Source: Chlamydomonas sphaeroides (lineage: Eukaryota > Chlorophyta > Chlorophyceae > Chlamydomonadales > Chlamydomonadaceae). From it: DNA of 64,000 nt. The stretch covers positions 144,648-208,647 of the forward strand of contig BDDC01000010.1 of assembly GCA_001662425.1 (NCBI GenBank), read 5' to 3'. The notes under the pieces were generated by a model, which was not told where the DNA came from, searched no databases, and was given only the letters and a program-made list of their open reading frames with translations. Of this stretch, positions 11,916 to 24,495 are shown piece by piece. The position numbers were made by a program, and so were the translations under genes. Numbering within the stretch: position 1 is the stretch's first letter; every line of letters starts with the position of its first letter.

Positions 11916-14900
11916 TTACCAGCCATCCAGCTCGGGGCCCCCCGCGCTGGCCCCGGACGCCGCCGGCGCCTTGGTCGCCCCCAGCTTCATAGCGCCTAGC
12001 TTCGGCTTGGCCGCACCCTCAGCAGTCCTCGCCGCCGCGGCCGCTGCCCGCCGTGCCGCCGCCGCCGCCGCCGCGCCACCCGCAGCCGCCGGTTTCGGCG
12101 CCGCCGGCTTCGGTGGCGCCGCCACCGCGGGCTTGCTCCCCGTGTCCAGGCCCTCCCAGACCTCCTCCTCCTCCAGCCCGTCGCCCCAGCCACCGCCGCT
12201 GGCCGCGGACGCGAGGGCGTCAGCCGGGTCCTCGGCGGCGAACCGGCTGCCACCGCCGCTGCCGCTGGCCACGCGCGCAGGCGGCGCGGCGGCAGCTGGC
12301 CTGCTAGGCGCGGTGGAGGGCTTGCTGCTGGCGAAGCGGGCACGCGCGGCCACCTCCTCGGCGTCCTCCTGGCCGGGCGAAGGGCGGAAGGGCGGACAGG
12401 CGCCGTACGTCAGGCCTACGCAAGGGGCAGGCCACGACACCCCGACCCAACCGCCAGCCACAACCAAAGCCTGCACTGGGACGCGCAGTTTGATGCATCG
12501 CCCACATTTGGCCACCTGGCGCGGGCACGCGAGTCCCGGTCTTGGATGCTCACAAGCCCATCAGCCCCCGCGTTCCAGTGCCCAGATCACCGGTACCGGC
12601 ACGCAAGGCCCCAGCGCCCCATGCCGCCGCTCCTTCCCGGCCCCGCACCCCCGCCTCCGCACCTCGAACGCATCCTCGTCGTCCTCCCACCCGTCGCCCT
12701 GGCCGCCGTCCCAGCCACCCCCCGCCGACGAAGACGCCGCCGCCGGCGCTGCTTTCGCCGCCGCCGCCGCCGGCCGCGCCGCCGGCGCAGCCGGCGCGGC
12801 CGGCGCTGTTGCCGGCGACGACGTCGGGTTGGCGCCACCGACGGTGTTCATCAGACCCGACACGGCCCACGTCAGCATGCTGCCGGTCTGGCCCGCGAGG
12901 AACGACGCCGTGCTGGCGGCGGCGCCGCCACCCCCTCCACCGCCGGCGGCGCTGGCGCCACCCGACATCTGCCCGCCGGCCTCGGCGGCGGCGGCCTCTC
13001 GCGCGCGGCGCGCCTCCTCCTCGGCTTTGAGCACCGCCACAAAGGTGTCAGCGCAGGCCAGTGAGGCGGCACGCACCTCGGGCACGGGGTCCATGGCCAG
13101 GGGGCAGGTGCAGGGCAGCAGCCGCACCGCCACGTCCTCTGCGGGGCGGGGCGAGGCCGGAGGCAGCGGGGGAGCAGGAGGGCTTTGGACTCCAGTACGG
13201 CGGCGCACAACCGGAGTCCCAGGCCGTTGGCACAGGCTGTCGGAGGCCGCAGCGGACAACTAGCCGCAGGGCTGCGCTTGTTGTCTCCGCGTCGGTTGGC
13301 TTTCCGCAAAACCCGAGCGTTTGGAGGCAGCCAGCAATCTTTGACAGCGCGAGAGTGGATGAATGCATGCGGTACGTGGTGTTGCGAAACGAAAGTTACA
13401 GGGATGTTGTGATGTGATGTGATGTCGTTCATGCAGCGAGTAAGTAGCCTCGTCAAAACAGCGCCGCCCTCACCCGGCGAGTAGTACTGCTTTGTGGCCA
13501 CCAGCGCGCGCAGCCCCGCCACGCGCGCGGGAGGGAAGGCGTCCTTGAGTGCGCGCGTGAAGGCGTTGAGCAGCACCCGCCTGCAGGTGGCGTCGCCCAG
13601 GTGGGAGGCCACCGAGCCCAGCAGCACCGTGGTGTTGGCGCGGATGGACGGCTCCTCGTCCACCTGTTGGTTGGCAGGTGAACGTGGGTTGGGGCTGGTT
13701 GATGTGCAGGCGCGTTGAGAGCGGAAGGGTGCATGAGCGCGAGGCCGGCGACGGCAAGGCACGTCAAGACTCGGCAGCACGGCTGGTGCTAGGGGAGCAC
13801 AACTGTTTCGCAGCCACGCCTGACGCCAGCAGGTGAAGAGGCGGGTGGTGAGCCCGGGTATGGATGCACCGACCTCCCGTCGCGCTCGCCGCACCTGCAG
13901 CCGCGACAGGTGCTTGAGCACCGAGGTGACGAGCGTCTTGTTGGTGAGCTTGGGCGCCAGGCTGAGCATGCTCTTGAGCGTGAGCTCGCGGATGTAGGCG
14001 TGGCCGTCGGTGAAGCCCGTCTGCAGCTGCGGGTAGATCATCTCCTCCACCACAGGCGTGGTCAGGTGCGGCGCGTACTGGTCCAGCGACTCCAGCAGCG
14101 AGCGGCGCAGCGAGCGGTCTGGGAAGGGCAGGGTGGGCAGAGAGGGACAGGTGGCGGAGAGCGTGGGAACGCGTTGCTCAAGCACGCTGGACATGGTCCT
14201 TCGTAGCACTAGCCAGCTCGCAGCCAGTCCGCAGAGGCAGCCACACCCCGGTGGCTTCGTGAACGCCCCCGACGGCAGCAGGCGGTGTGCCAATCCTGCG
14301 GCCCTCACCCGTGGACGCAAAGAGCTTGGAGAGGCAGGGCACCACGCGCCTGTTGAACTCGTCACCCTGAGGGCGGGCAGGTGCAGCTTACGCAGGGTGG
14401 CAGGTGCAACGCGAGGCATGTGACACCGCTCGCGGTCATGAAGCTTTGCGCACCCACCCCTTGGGGACCCTTCATACCGGTACGTGCCACGGACACACAC
14501 GGCACCAGCCCCCGCCGGCCGCACCTGCAGGTGCCCGCCGATGACCATGAGTGACGACACGGCCAAGGGCGGCGCGCCGCCGAACTCCAGCGCGCTGGCC
14601 AGCAGCGGCAGCAGCTTGCCCACCGCCACGGGCGCGGGGATGGAGGGCAGGATGGCGGGAAGCCGCCGGAAGAACGACTCCTGCGCAGGGGGGAGCGCAT
14701 CGGGAGGTCGGGCGGGCGAGTCGCCCAGCCTACAGGCCCTGACGCGCGGATGTCGACCGGCTCCTGCTGTTGAAGTCGTGGCGGTATCGCCGCGTGTGCG
14801 CTGGAGCGCTGACGGTGGTCTTCCAACTGCTAGCTAGCTAGAGCTAAAGTTCTGTCGCATGCGGCCTGGCGGCAGCGAGCCCACCTTCTCCACGCTGTCC

Positions 14901-17709
14901 TTGACGGAGATGTTCTCCATGAACGCCACCACCTCCACCAGGCGGTTGTTGAGGAACTTGCTCTGCGCCACCTTGGCAGGGTTCAGCCGTCGGGCGGGCG
15001 CCGACGACAGCAGCTTTTGATAGTCCGCCAACAGCGCCTGGGGCATCACGTCCGTGCGCCTGGTGAGGCGGGGCGGGCAAGGGGGTGGGCAGCGGGATGG
15101 GCAGGAGGACACGGCGGCGGCATGCGCGCCTGTGTAGGACACAGGTGGTCAGTTGGGCACGGCCTGGGCCCAGCACGTCTGGCACCCGCGCCCGCCGCCT
15201 GCGCCAGGCCGCGGGACACCCTTGCCCGCCCGCCTGTCGTGCGCGGCTGACGGGGACGCAGGCTAGCCCCAGCCGGGCCCCGCCAGCAAATTTCCCACCT
15301 GCCTTGCCAACCCGCCACCGCGCTGCCCCACACCTACCCCGGACAACCTCACGCCAGGACCCACCTGCGCGCCGCACACCACCCCATCCGCCGGCAGCTC
15401 CCCAGACCCGCACCACAGCTGTCCTACCTACCCACAGCAGCCCACGCCAGGGGCCCTCAGTGCCGCTCTGCGCCCGCTTACACAACCACGCGTCGCCCCG
15501 CCAGTCCTACGTCCCAACACAGCCGAGCCAGCCCAGGACTCGTGCCCCTCACAGCAGGTCCTCCACGGTGGCCATAATGTCAAACGTTGCTCATTACAAT
15601 ACTACGTGTAACTCGTACGTCACCGACTGCACGTAACAGTCCACACAGCCAAGCCAGCCCGGGCCTCGCGCCGCTCACCTCAGGTCCTCCACGGTGGTCA
15701 TGATGTCGGTAGCGAACACCTCCTGCGTTAGGCAGCCCAGGCCCCAGGCGTCCACAGCCCAGGGCGGGCCCTGCTGGATGACCGACCACTCGCTGCGCGC
15801 CAGCTCCGCGGGCTTGTACTGGTTGCCCACCTGCACGAGGCGGGATTGAGGGAGCGTGTGAGGGATGGGAGGGCGGGAGGTGAGGAAGGGAGGCGAAACG
15901 AGGGACCACACGGCGCGACAGGTGCGTGCGCTGGGATGGCTGGAGGTACATCGTTTGATCGGCGGGGCGCACGATGTCACGGCGCGTGCCGACGGCCTCC
16001 GGCTCCGGCTGCTGCCCCGTGTGTCATAGCGCGGCGCAGTCTCTATCGCCCACCACGCCGCAGGGGAGCACGCGAAATGCTCTGCCCGTCCCGGGCCAGG
16101 CCCCTTGCTGCGCCCGGCCCTGCCCGCTGCTCGGCGGCACCCACGGCTGCACGTTGGCGCCCGGCTCCATGCCGCCGCTGCGACTATCAGTAGCGCTCTG
16201 CACCGCTACGGGCCAGCGGCATACCCCGCATGCTGCACACGTCCGTGCACACACAAACACACATGCTGCGCGGCTCGCCCACGCACCAGCCAGCTGGCGT
16301 GCTGCAACGCGTGGTCGGGCGGCAGCGCGTGCTCGCTCAGCAGGTCGAAGCCGTGCAGCTTCCAGTCCAGGGAGGACGTCACCACCACGGCCGCCATGCA
16401 GATGTTGCCGTGGATCTGGCGATGGGGGGCGGGCCAGAAGGTTGGGCAGGGGCAGGAGGGCCGAGGGGTTCGGGCAGGAGCACGGCACCAGGGATGGTGC
16501 CTTGGTCGTGGCTCAGCAGGCAAAGGCACATGGTCAAAAGGTTTGGCAGGGGCACGGCTAGACCCTTCACCGCAACGCGCAAAGGTCCGGGCGAAGGACC
16601 ACGGCTGAGCGGCAGCAGGGCTGGCCCTTGGCATTCCCTCACAATTGTGTGTTGTGTCTCTGCGCCCCTCCCGCACCGCACACTGCACTAGCTGTCTCAC
16701 CAGCTTGCAGTCGTTGTTGAGAAAGCTGACGGCGTTGGTCATGTGCAGCATGCCCATCGCAAAGTACTCGTCCCTGTAGGCAGCACCGCCGCAATCGCAT
16801 CAGCGCCAGGCAGGTCAAGGGAGGGTCGGAAGCAGGCGCCGTGCGGCATTGGCGAGCGTGCCCGGGCACCGTAGCCGGCAGTGGGGCTGATGGGCCGGCT
16901 GGGACAGCACGGGAGGCACTGCGCAGGCAGCACACCGCACACGTGCTGCATAATGCCACCATCCACAAACAAGTCGTCCGCCGCACAGCCTGCCATAGTT
17001 AGCAGCTTAGCAGCGCACAACTGTGCTCACGCCTCGCACCACCACTACAGCCCCTGTCACCACCGCGCCGGTGCTACATACTAGCAGCGCCCTCTTCGCC
17101 TTCCGCGCCGCACCTGTGCTGACCCTCCAGGTTGAGCTCCTGCAGCACCATCTTTAGCGGCCGCACGGGCTCGGTGACCAGCAGGATGGTGGTGGCGCCC
17201 TTCTCCGTGGTCTCGTTGCTGTCCTTGAACGCCAGGATGTTGGGGTGCCGCAGCTGCCGGTCGAGGAGATTTATCGAGGAGGGGCGAGGCAGGTCGCTGG
17301 CGCCGTGCAGGGTTGGGGAGCGCGACGGTGCGGGCGCTAGGCGGTGGTGAAGAGTTGCAGCGGGAAAGGGACAACACCGGGTGGCCTACTACCAGCGATG
17401 GTGTCGCAGTCGCTGCTCATACCCATGTCGACTGCACAACGCGCACAGCTCAGAACAGCCCGTGCGCGACAGCCAGCCCGCGAATGGGCAACTCACCATT
17501 TTCAGGCGCTTCACGCCATTCCTGGCGCAAACCAGCTTCCGGTCGTTCGGGTCAGCAGCGCTTATCTTAAAGATGGACACCGGGGAGTTGTCGTCTTTCG
17601 ACTTGCCCCGATGATGTGTCCACTGCCCCCAGGCGACCTCGTAAGGCTCCTCCACCACATATGGAAAGGAATACCCACCGCCGACGAGGGCGGTGAGCTT
17701 TGCGAACAT
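11916..17709 (-). CDS. SCYL1: SCYL1-like pseudokinase with HEAT repeats
   Basis: SCY1-like pseudokinase; in animals SCYL1 binds COPI and Arf and acts in Golgi-to-ER retrieval. Twelve exons: 17709-17497, 17253-17114, 16773-16701, 16415-16287, 15830-15679, 15059-14885, 14680-14525, 14366-14309, 14118-13895, 13663-13474, 13138-12663, 12368-11916, giving 812 aa, close to the human length. The N-terminus has the family's WGQWTHHRGK and SPVSIFK. The kinase region is inactive by sequence: HGN (144-146) replaces HRD and GFD (164-166) replaces DFG. HEAT-type helices follow (YAPHLTTPVVEEMIYPQLQT; SMLSLAPKLTNKTLVTSVLK). A low-complexity tail with WDGGQGDGWEDDEDAFE leads to KPKLGAMKLGATK near the end, matching the human KLGARKL tail, but the protein ends ELDGW rather than RKLD. 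The start is chosen from family alignment. Confidence 0.92.
13405..13424. repeat. Short GATGT tandem repeat in a SCYL1-like intron
   Basis: Three to four copies of (GATGT) in the intron between 13139 and 13473. A simple repeat with no visible effect on the reading frame. Confidence 0.6.
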
Positions 17710-18647
17710 GGCTTACAGCGACAGCGCGGTCTTCCAAGAGGAAGCCAAGCAGGCGAGGCAGTGCAGCTTTGTATGCGTACGGTGTACCTATTTATGTAAT
17801 GATGGTAGCTGCAACCTCCCCTGCAAACTCGGCTTTTGGCACGAACACCGCAAGCCCGCGGGCCCCCGTCGTCAACGCCTCTTGGCCCTGACCCCCTGGG
17901 GCCCCCGCCCGATTGCGGCGGCCTGCATGACGCCGTTACAAATGTAGTATATAAGCAACGTCAAAGGATGATATGAAAGTCAAGGCAGTCTGTAGCCAAA
18001 TAGATGTATGGAGAGGATGGCCATATATATGGACGGAGGACAGTGGACGTCGGGTGCCGAAGCAGTCGCGAACGTGATGACACGGACGGATAGGGCCAGG
18101 CCTGGCCAGGAGGGGCCCTGTCTGCCCTGCCTGGCCCCAGAGGTAACCAGAGGAGGCCTACCCTCAGGGGTGACCCCATGGGGTGACCTGGCCCTGCCTT
18201 CGCTGCACGCTGCCTTGCCCACGATGTGCCCCTTCTTTTGAAAACAGGTCGCATGACATAGCCTATCCACTCTAAATTGCAGGCCGCTCAGGGTGCGCGC
18301 GTTGCAGTTGCATCCTGGCATCTGCCGGTTGGCGACATGTCCCCGCAACCGTCACCGCCTCAGCCCAACCAAGGCCGAAATATCAAAGGTTCTGTTGTGT
18401 TCGCCTGTAAATTGCCAGGCCCAACAGGATGCTGAGACCGCTCAGCCCATTGGGTGCCGACTGGATGCCGATGCAAGCCCGAAAACGCCCCTTAAGGAGC
18501 GACGCCCTCGCACACTGCGCATATGCACGTCACCACGCACACGCAGTCCACACGACATAGTTTCCCCTTGTCGACGCGGTCTGGGCCCAAGTTCAAGCGC
18601 TAGGGTTTAAGCGACTTGTCGGATCACCCTTCGGAGCCCCGATCACA
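17710..18647. promoter_or_regulatory. Divergent promoter region between SCYL1-like and DPD genes
   Basis: A 938-bp gap between two divergently transcribed starts, so it must hold both promoters and 5' UTRs. A TATA-like stretch (GTAGTATATAAG) lies at about 17945-17957 and AT-rich palindromic bits (CCATATATATGG) near 18020. Short GC hairpins occur around 18100-18200 (CCAGGCCTGG, CCCATGGGG). No convincing ORF. Confidence 0.45.
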
Positions 18648-21600
18648 ATGCAGACCAACATGCGAAGCGCCCAGGTCCCACGTGCATGCCCTGCAACGCA
18701 CGCTCGCAGCGTTTCGCGGGTGTCGCGGCCTGTGCATGTCCCGCGTGCCACAAACAATGGAACTAACTGGGGAGCGCTTGGTCTCGACGAGCCAATTGAG
18801 CTCATCGACGGCCGTGTGACTAGCGGGCCGGTGAGCTATGCAAGCAGTGAGCGAAACCCTGGCGATCTTGACAATTGCGCTTCGCTGCACACTTCACGCC
18901 GGAGCTGTAACTTGCAACTCTATGCCATGTAATGCGCGCATACGTGTAGATGCTTGCGTATATGCCCTGGGCCCGGTCTAGCCACGTCGACGCCTCGTCG
19001 ACAGCTCCCCAGACGCTGAGGAGCCCTTCCCCGCCTCTCACGGCACTGCGCGACCTCTTTCTGGTGCCCCTGCCGCCGTTGCACCTTTGCCCAGCTGTTC
19101 TGCCGTCCCCAGCCTCCCACCACCCCAGCTGCCATACGCCTGCCTTCACGCGTTCCCCCTTCTCCCTTCACAACCCGTTGACCAGGACCTGTCGGTGGAG
19201 GTCAACGGCATGAAGCTGCCCAACCCCTTCATCATCGGCTCCGGCCCGCCCGGCACCAACTACCAGGTCATGAAGAAGGCCTTCGACGAGGGCTGGGGCG
19301 GCGTCATCTGCAAGGTGCGCACAGCATTGTGTAGCACCCGCCCGACGAGCGCCCCCGCACCCCGCACCCCATCAGCTCCTGTTACCCACCCGCCCTGCGT
19401 AGCTGCAGCCCAACCCGCACGTCTCTCGGGCCACGCTGGGTCACCCGCTTCCCAAGGACCTGCCCTGCCCTGCCCGAGTACACACTCGGGCGGGCCGCTT
19501 GCGGGGTTGCACTCTATTTCGGCCCTATAAAGTTGAATACACTCCCCCTCACATCTGAACACACTCCCTCACTTACCCCCGCCACCTCCGCACACCCGCC
19601 TCCCCCAGACCCTGTCACTGGACTCGTCCAAGGTGGTCAACGTGACGCCGCGCTACGCCAAGACCCGCGACTACGGCGGCAAGGTGGGCGGCTGGCACGC
19701 GCTTGCGCTGGCGTCCAACGCTGAGTGCGGCGCCATCGCCATTGGCGGTTGGCGGTTGGCCGCACGGAGCGATCTTTGCCAGCGTCTTTGCTGCTAGCTG
19801 CCGCCTCACCAGCGGCGAGGGCTGCCGGTGGGGTGTGCCAAGAAGCATGTCTGCAGCGGACCTCCAGGGAGCGACCAGCAGACCCTGATACGCTCGCTCC
19901 CTCGCCCGCTCCCTTACCCCTTCCCGCCAGGTGTTCGGCTGGCAGAACTTTGAGCTCATCAGCGACCGGCCCTTCGCCACCATGCTGGCCGAGATGAAGC
20001 GGCTGCGCGAGGAGTATCCCAACCGCATCCTCATCGCCTCCATCATGGAGGAGTACAAGTGAGAGGGCAGCTGGCGGGGCTGGCGTCAATCAGGGTCAGG
20101 GTGCTCAGTCCGCCGCGCGCAGCCCACTGGGCAGTAGGACACAGCAGGCCGGGCAGAGGGGGTGACATTACCTGACATTTGGCAACCCGGGGAGGTGGCA
20201 CACACAGCGCGAAGCGGCACACACAGCGTGTAACAGTTTGCCGCTGCTGGGGCCGGGGCGAAAGGAGCGGCATCGCCCCCCTCACCCCTGCAGGGGGATT
20301 CTCCAGGGAGGCTTCGTGAACTTGCAGATCTCGTCGGACTTTCCCCCTGCCCTGCCAGGCCATTGCGTCGTACCCAACGCTGCCGCCCCTCTGCCTCTGC
20401 ACTTGTCCGCCCATTTGCAGCAAGAGCGCATGGGAGGAGATCATCGGACGGTGCGAGGAGATCAAGGTGGACGCCTTTGAGATCAACTTCAGCTGCCCGC
20501 ACGGACTGCCAGAGCGCAGGTGCGCAGTGGGCCTAGCTGGGCACGCCAGGGGGGCTGGGCTGGGCTGGGCTGGCTGAATTACGCTGGCGTGGTCGGGGCC
20601 AGCGGTGCGCTGGAGTGGTTGGAGCCAGAGGTGGTGTTGTGGCCAAAGACGCGGCGGGCCCAGGAAGCCAGGGGGTGGCCCCGGGGGCCCGGCAGCTGAC
20701 GTCAGGGCCAGCCCCCGTGGCAGACCCACCATGCGCTATGCGTGTCGGCAGGTGCCGGCACACGCCAAGCCGCCAGCTGCGGCCTGCGCAGCCCCTGGGG
20801 CGAATGCATTTTGGCGTGCCCTCTGCTGGCACGCCCAGGGCCGACGCCGCTGGGCCCAGCTGGCGGGGGGGCGGGGGCGCAGCCGAGCCGTGGCGTGCCG
20901 GCAGAGGGCAAGCCAGCGCGCACGCGTGCGGGGGCCTCTTGCAGCCGTGGTTGGGCGCCGCGCCTGGGGACTTGTGTCAGGCGGCGCGCTGCAAGGCCTG
21001 CAGCAGAGTCGAGCACGCGGGCATGCCTCGGGCGTGTGCCGCCAGTACTCCTGGGCGGGCTGGCAAGCCAGCACGCAGGTCAGGGGCCCACCAGCCAGGC
21101 CGCTGGAGCCGCTTTGGGTGCAGCTGCTCCAACTGCCATCGGATGGCCCGTGTCCCTGACCCCGTACACCGTGATCGCGGCCCCTCCCATCCTCCCATCT
21201 TCCCCCAGGATGGGCATGGCCATGGGCCAGGATCCCGAGATCCTCGGCGAGGTGTGCGGCTGGATCAACGGCGCCGCTACCGTGCCGGTGTGGGCCAAGA
21301 TGACGCCCAACGTGACCGACATTTCGCACCCGGCCGGCGTGGCGCTCAAGGCGGGCTGCGAGGGCGTGGCCGCGATCAACACCATCCAGTGCATCACGGG
21401 TGGGCCGCCGGCTGCTTGGCCGAAGCAGCCCAAACGCCTAGGCTTCCATTGCTGCGACCTGCGGGTCCACGGCGGCAGCTGAGCGCTGCCGTTGCCGTGC
21501 TTGCTCGCGCTCGCGCTGGCGCAACGAGTGCATCTCGCAAACCCGTGTGGCCCCCAACTCCCACCCACCAACCCAGGCGTCAACCTGGACACGCTGCGGC

Positions 21601-22711
21601 CCGAGCCCAGTGTGGAGGGCTACTCCACCCCCGGCGGCTACAGCTGGAAGGCCGTCAAGCCCATTGCGCTCGCCAAGTGCACCGCCATCGCCAAGCTCAT
21701 TGAGCGCGAGTACAAGGGCCAGGGCCGCTCGCTGAGCGGCATCGGCGGCGTGGAGACGGGCGGCGACGCGGCCGAGTTCATCCTGCTGGGCTCCGACACG
21801 GTGCAGGTGAGGCACCCAGCTGGTGCTGCGCTGGGTCGTGTGCGTGTGCAGGCGGCAGGAGCAGGCTTGTGAGCTTTGGCAGGCGGCGCGCGCGTGAGCT
21901 GGCTCGCTGGCCCAACTCGGCACGCACCGCCTCCGGGGCCCGCAGGTGTGCACGGGCGTCATGATCCACGGCTACCCCGTGGTCAAGAACCTGTGCGGCG
22001 GACTGCAGGTGCGGGCGCTGGGGGCCGGGGTCACCTGGTGTCGCTGCCGGGCCGCGCCCTGCGCTGCGCGCGTCCAGCTGCTTTGCCTGCTGCTGCCAAG
22101 CCTTTCTGCCTCGCCTCGTTAGACTAACCGCCCCTCTTGTGCGCGTGCACACGCTTCGACCGCAGCGCTTCATGGCCAAGCACGACTTCAAGTCCATTGC
22201 CGAGTTCAAGGGCAAGTCGCTGCCGTACGTGACGGTGCACAGCGAGCTCGTCAAGCGCCAGCGCGACGCCATCGCCGCCAAGAAGCAGCGCGTGGGCCTG
22301 GCTAACGACGCCGACTGGAGCGGCGAAGACTTCGTGAAGAACGCTGACTCGATGGTAAGTCGTCCGCACATCATCCGAAGCCGCCCCCGCCACACCCATC
22401 ACGGTGATGGGCGAGGCTTTCTTAGGAGACGCAGTCTCCGTAGCTTGACCAACAGCTGGTCCGCAGCTAGCTCGCATCACGCCATCACCGCCCCCGCATC
22501 AGACTGCAGCAGCCTGTGCGTCCTTGCCCTCAACTGCCGCGCGAGCGTTTGCATGGCTGTCGCGTGTGGTCTGGGATCTGCCGCACCTGCCATCTCTGCC
22601 AGCCCCGCCCCTTCAAGCCCCCTCGCTTGCATGCCACCTCCGCGCCAACTACGCAACTGCCGTACCAGTATCGCCGTACCGCTGCCGTACTGCCGTACAC
22701 AGGCCGTGTGA
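18648..22711 (+). CDS. PYD1: Dihydropyrimidine dehydrogenase, plastid (plant PYD1 type)
   Basis: Catalyses the first, reductive step of uracil and thymine breakdown. Exons: 18648-18830, 19186-19314, 19609-19683, 19931-20058, 20421-20519, 21209-21399, 21577-21806, 21946-22008, 22166-22354, 22703-22711; 431 aa, the plant length. Exon 1 encodes an Arg/Ser/Ala-rich plastid transit peptide (MQTNMRSAQVPRACPATHAR), which decides the start. It joins in frame to DLSVEVNGMKLPNPFIIGSG, the start of the FMN TIM-barrel. The active-site Cys is C197 in NFSCPHGLPERR, and K235 in VWAKMTPN is the usual FMN/substrate-contacting lysine. LSGIGGVETGGDAAEFILLG and VCTGVMIHGY complete the FMN phosphate site. The protein equals only the C-terminal half of the animal enzyme. 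The last 9-nt exon is inferred from a perfect GTAAGT donor; unspliced reading reaches the same stop at 22711. Confidence 0.93.
20551..20574. repeat. GGGCT tandem repeat in a DPD intron
   Basis: About four to five copies of GGGCT in the large intron after exon 5 (20520-21208). Simple repeat, non-coding. Confidence 0.55.
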
Positions 22712-23674
22712 AGACATCATGGCCGTCTGGAGGACACGAGCTGCCGTGTTGGGAGGGGCAGCGCCGCAGCCATGAGGTGCAGCAGGGCGCAGGACATCCC
22801 CTCGCGGTCCGCGCCCTTTGATACGCTGCAGGGCCGCGTGCTGTTGCCATGCACGTTTGCGGGCCGTCGGGCTCACAGCACCAGGAGGGGCCGACGCTCG
22901 CATAGGGCGAGCGCGCGGGTCGGGGAAGGTTGGGGTGGGTGCAGCGGCCAGGGCCCGGGGCACGGGCAACGGGAGCGCGGGCGGCTAGGGCACCGGCCAC
23001 GAGGCAGGGTTTCAGGGACTGCGAGGGCGGCTGGGGGAGCTGCGCAGCCCGCTGCTGGATAGGTCCCGGACCGGACCGGACTCGCAATCTCGTGAGCTTG
23101 GCGCATTGCGTTGCGGACGCTGGACGGGACTGCATTTACCGGACCGCGCTGCCAGCGCGGGCCGCGCCCCCCGAGGGCCGGAGCTGCTCGTCGTGGTGGC
23201 CAAGCCCCGCCGCCGTTTTGACGGACCCGGCGGCGGGGCTGGCCGGCTGACGACGGTTGGGTTGTGCGAGCTCTTCCCTGTTGGGCGATGCCGGGCAAGG
23301 GTGCAGGCCAGGGGTGGGTTCCCCCGAGTGTGCGAGCTTCCGTGTGAGCTGCTGTCAGCGATAGGGGCTCCCAGCGCTGCGGAGGGGCTTGTGGGGTTCC
23401 GGCTGTACAGAGATCTGTTGTCAGGGGCCGTCATGTACCACTACTGTAGGTGCCTGCGCGTAGCTAATGCCATTCATTACGCCGCCCAGCCGCTGCTGTT
23501 GTATGCCGTTTGCCGTTGCGTGTGTCGTGTACGCAAGGTGTGGGCTTCTTTGCGCGTGTCCCGGCGCATCCTGCCGGCGCCTGGGCGCGCGCTATAACCG
23601 CTATTCAGTGCTGCATAACGCCTAAGCGGCCGGCATGCCCTTGCCGGGCCGCGGCCGCCTTGCTGGCGAGAGCG

Positions 23675-23679
23675 TGTAA
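23675..23679 (+). terminator. Possible polyadenylation signal TGTAA for the DPD gene
   Basis: TGTAA about 965 nt after the DPD stop. The long 3' UTR this implies is within the range seen in volvocine algae, but the assignment is tentative. Confidence 0.35.
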
Positions 23680-23815
23680 CGCGATTGCAAGCATGGTTGG
23701 TGTCATGTGTAGCGTAACCCGCCGCAACGCAAGCCAGGCATAACGCTTGACCAGTGTATCCGCAACAGCTGAACTAGGACCATGACTAGGACGATGAAGC
23801 ACCTCAGTCCACAGC

Positions 23816-23968
23816 TGCAGGGGCGGCGCTTGGGCGGCCGCAGCCGCCGCATTGCGGCGAGCAGGGCGGGCGAGGCGGCGGCGGTGGGCTGCTGCGGTGA
23901 GCCGGTGGCCGTCAGGAGCCGCACCAGGGGAGCGCTGGTGTCGCAGGACTCGCGACAAGAGCGATGTG
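23816..23968 (+). repeat. Duplicated 3' fragment of the coiled-coil gene (copy 1)
   Basis: About 150 bp that match, on the opposite strand, 32160-32030 and then 31759-31727. The match covers roughly the last 30 codons, stop and 3' flank of the coiled-coil gene at 32067-33664, with about 90% identity by eye and a 9-base deletion. The two blocks abut here (junction near GGAGCGCTGGTGTCGC) but lie 270 bp apart at the other locus. A non-functional fragment. Confidence 0.75.
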
Positions 23969-24495
23969 GTGAGGGCTTGCAGGGGGCTTGCGTGGTTTGC
24001 GATGGTGTTTTGTTTGCGCGTGTCGCGAGGGTGTTGCCATCGCGGGAACTCTCAGAGCGGCAAAGTCGGCAACCTCTGTTAGCTAGTAGTACTAGGCCCG
24101 TGTCGTTGTCCGCCCTTGTCCTTTCCCGAGCCATTCGTGGTATTACTGTGGCTACACCAAGGTTTACCCGCTAAGCTTTAACATCACCAGCATCAAAGGC
24201 TAGACGTGGAGTCACAACCCCAACTGGTACAGGTGCGGTTGGCGGCTCAAGCGTCAAGACCACGAAACGCGAGCGAGTGGTGCCTGGGGCGAGTGACACT
24301 GCTTCGTGCGGATCTTAACCCATGAGCATGAGAGCTGGGCGTTGCTGTGCCGTCTGCAGTGGGTAGGGGCTAGCCATCGTCGGGCTGCACAAGGAAGCAA
24401 GGCCATGTGGAGCTGTGATGCCCGCACGTCGTCACTCATCCCTTACAGGTATTGCAGACGCCTCTCGGAGGCACAGCGCAGCAACGAGCGCGGCA

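Larger units (their letters stand above)
22712..24495. other. Long intergenic stretch with DPD 3' UTR and a duplicated gene fragment
   Basis: After the DPD stop this 1.8-kb stretch has only short overlapping ORFs with no recognisable protein. It includes a TGTAA signal at 23675, a duplicated fragment at 23816-23968 whose other copy is the 3' end of the gene at 32067-33664, and then the upstream region of the ankyrin gene. Confidence 0.5.

Noticed and set aside
11770..13263. Plus-strand ORF of 497 codons
   Set aside because: Antisense to the Ala-rich tail of the SCYL1-like gene; no domain, composition artefact.
18000..18240. Palindromic GC hairpins suggesting a small MITE
   Set aside because: No matching terminal inverted repeats or target duplication could be paired around the region.
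19087..19185. Alternative DPD start with MPSCSAVPSLPPPQLP
   Set aside because: This is intron sequence with a C/T tract; the exon at 18648 gives a real transit peptide and joins in phase.
842..19530. CTCTATTTCGGCCCT shared by a MON2-like intron (about 845) and a DPD intron (about 19507)
   Set aside because: Only about 15-16 bases and in opposite sense relative to the two genes; too short to call a family without a genome search.
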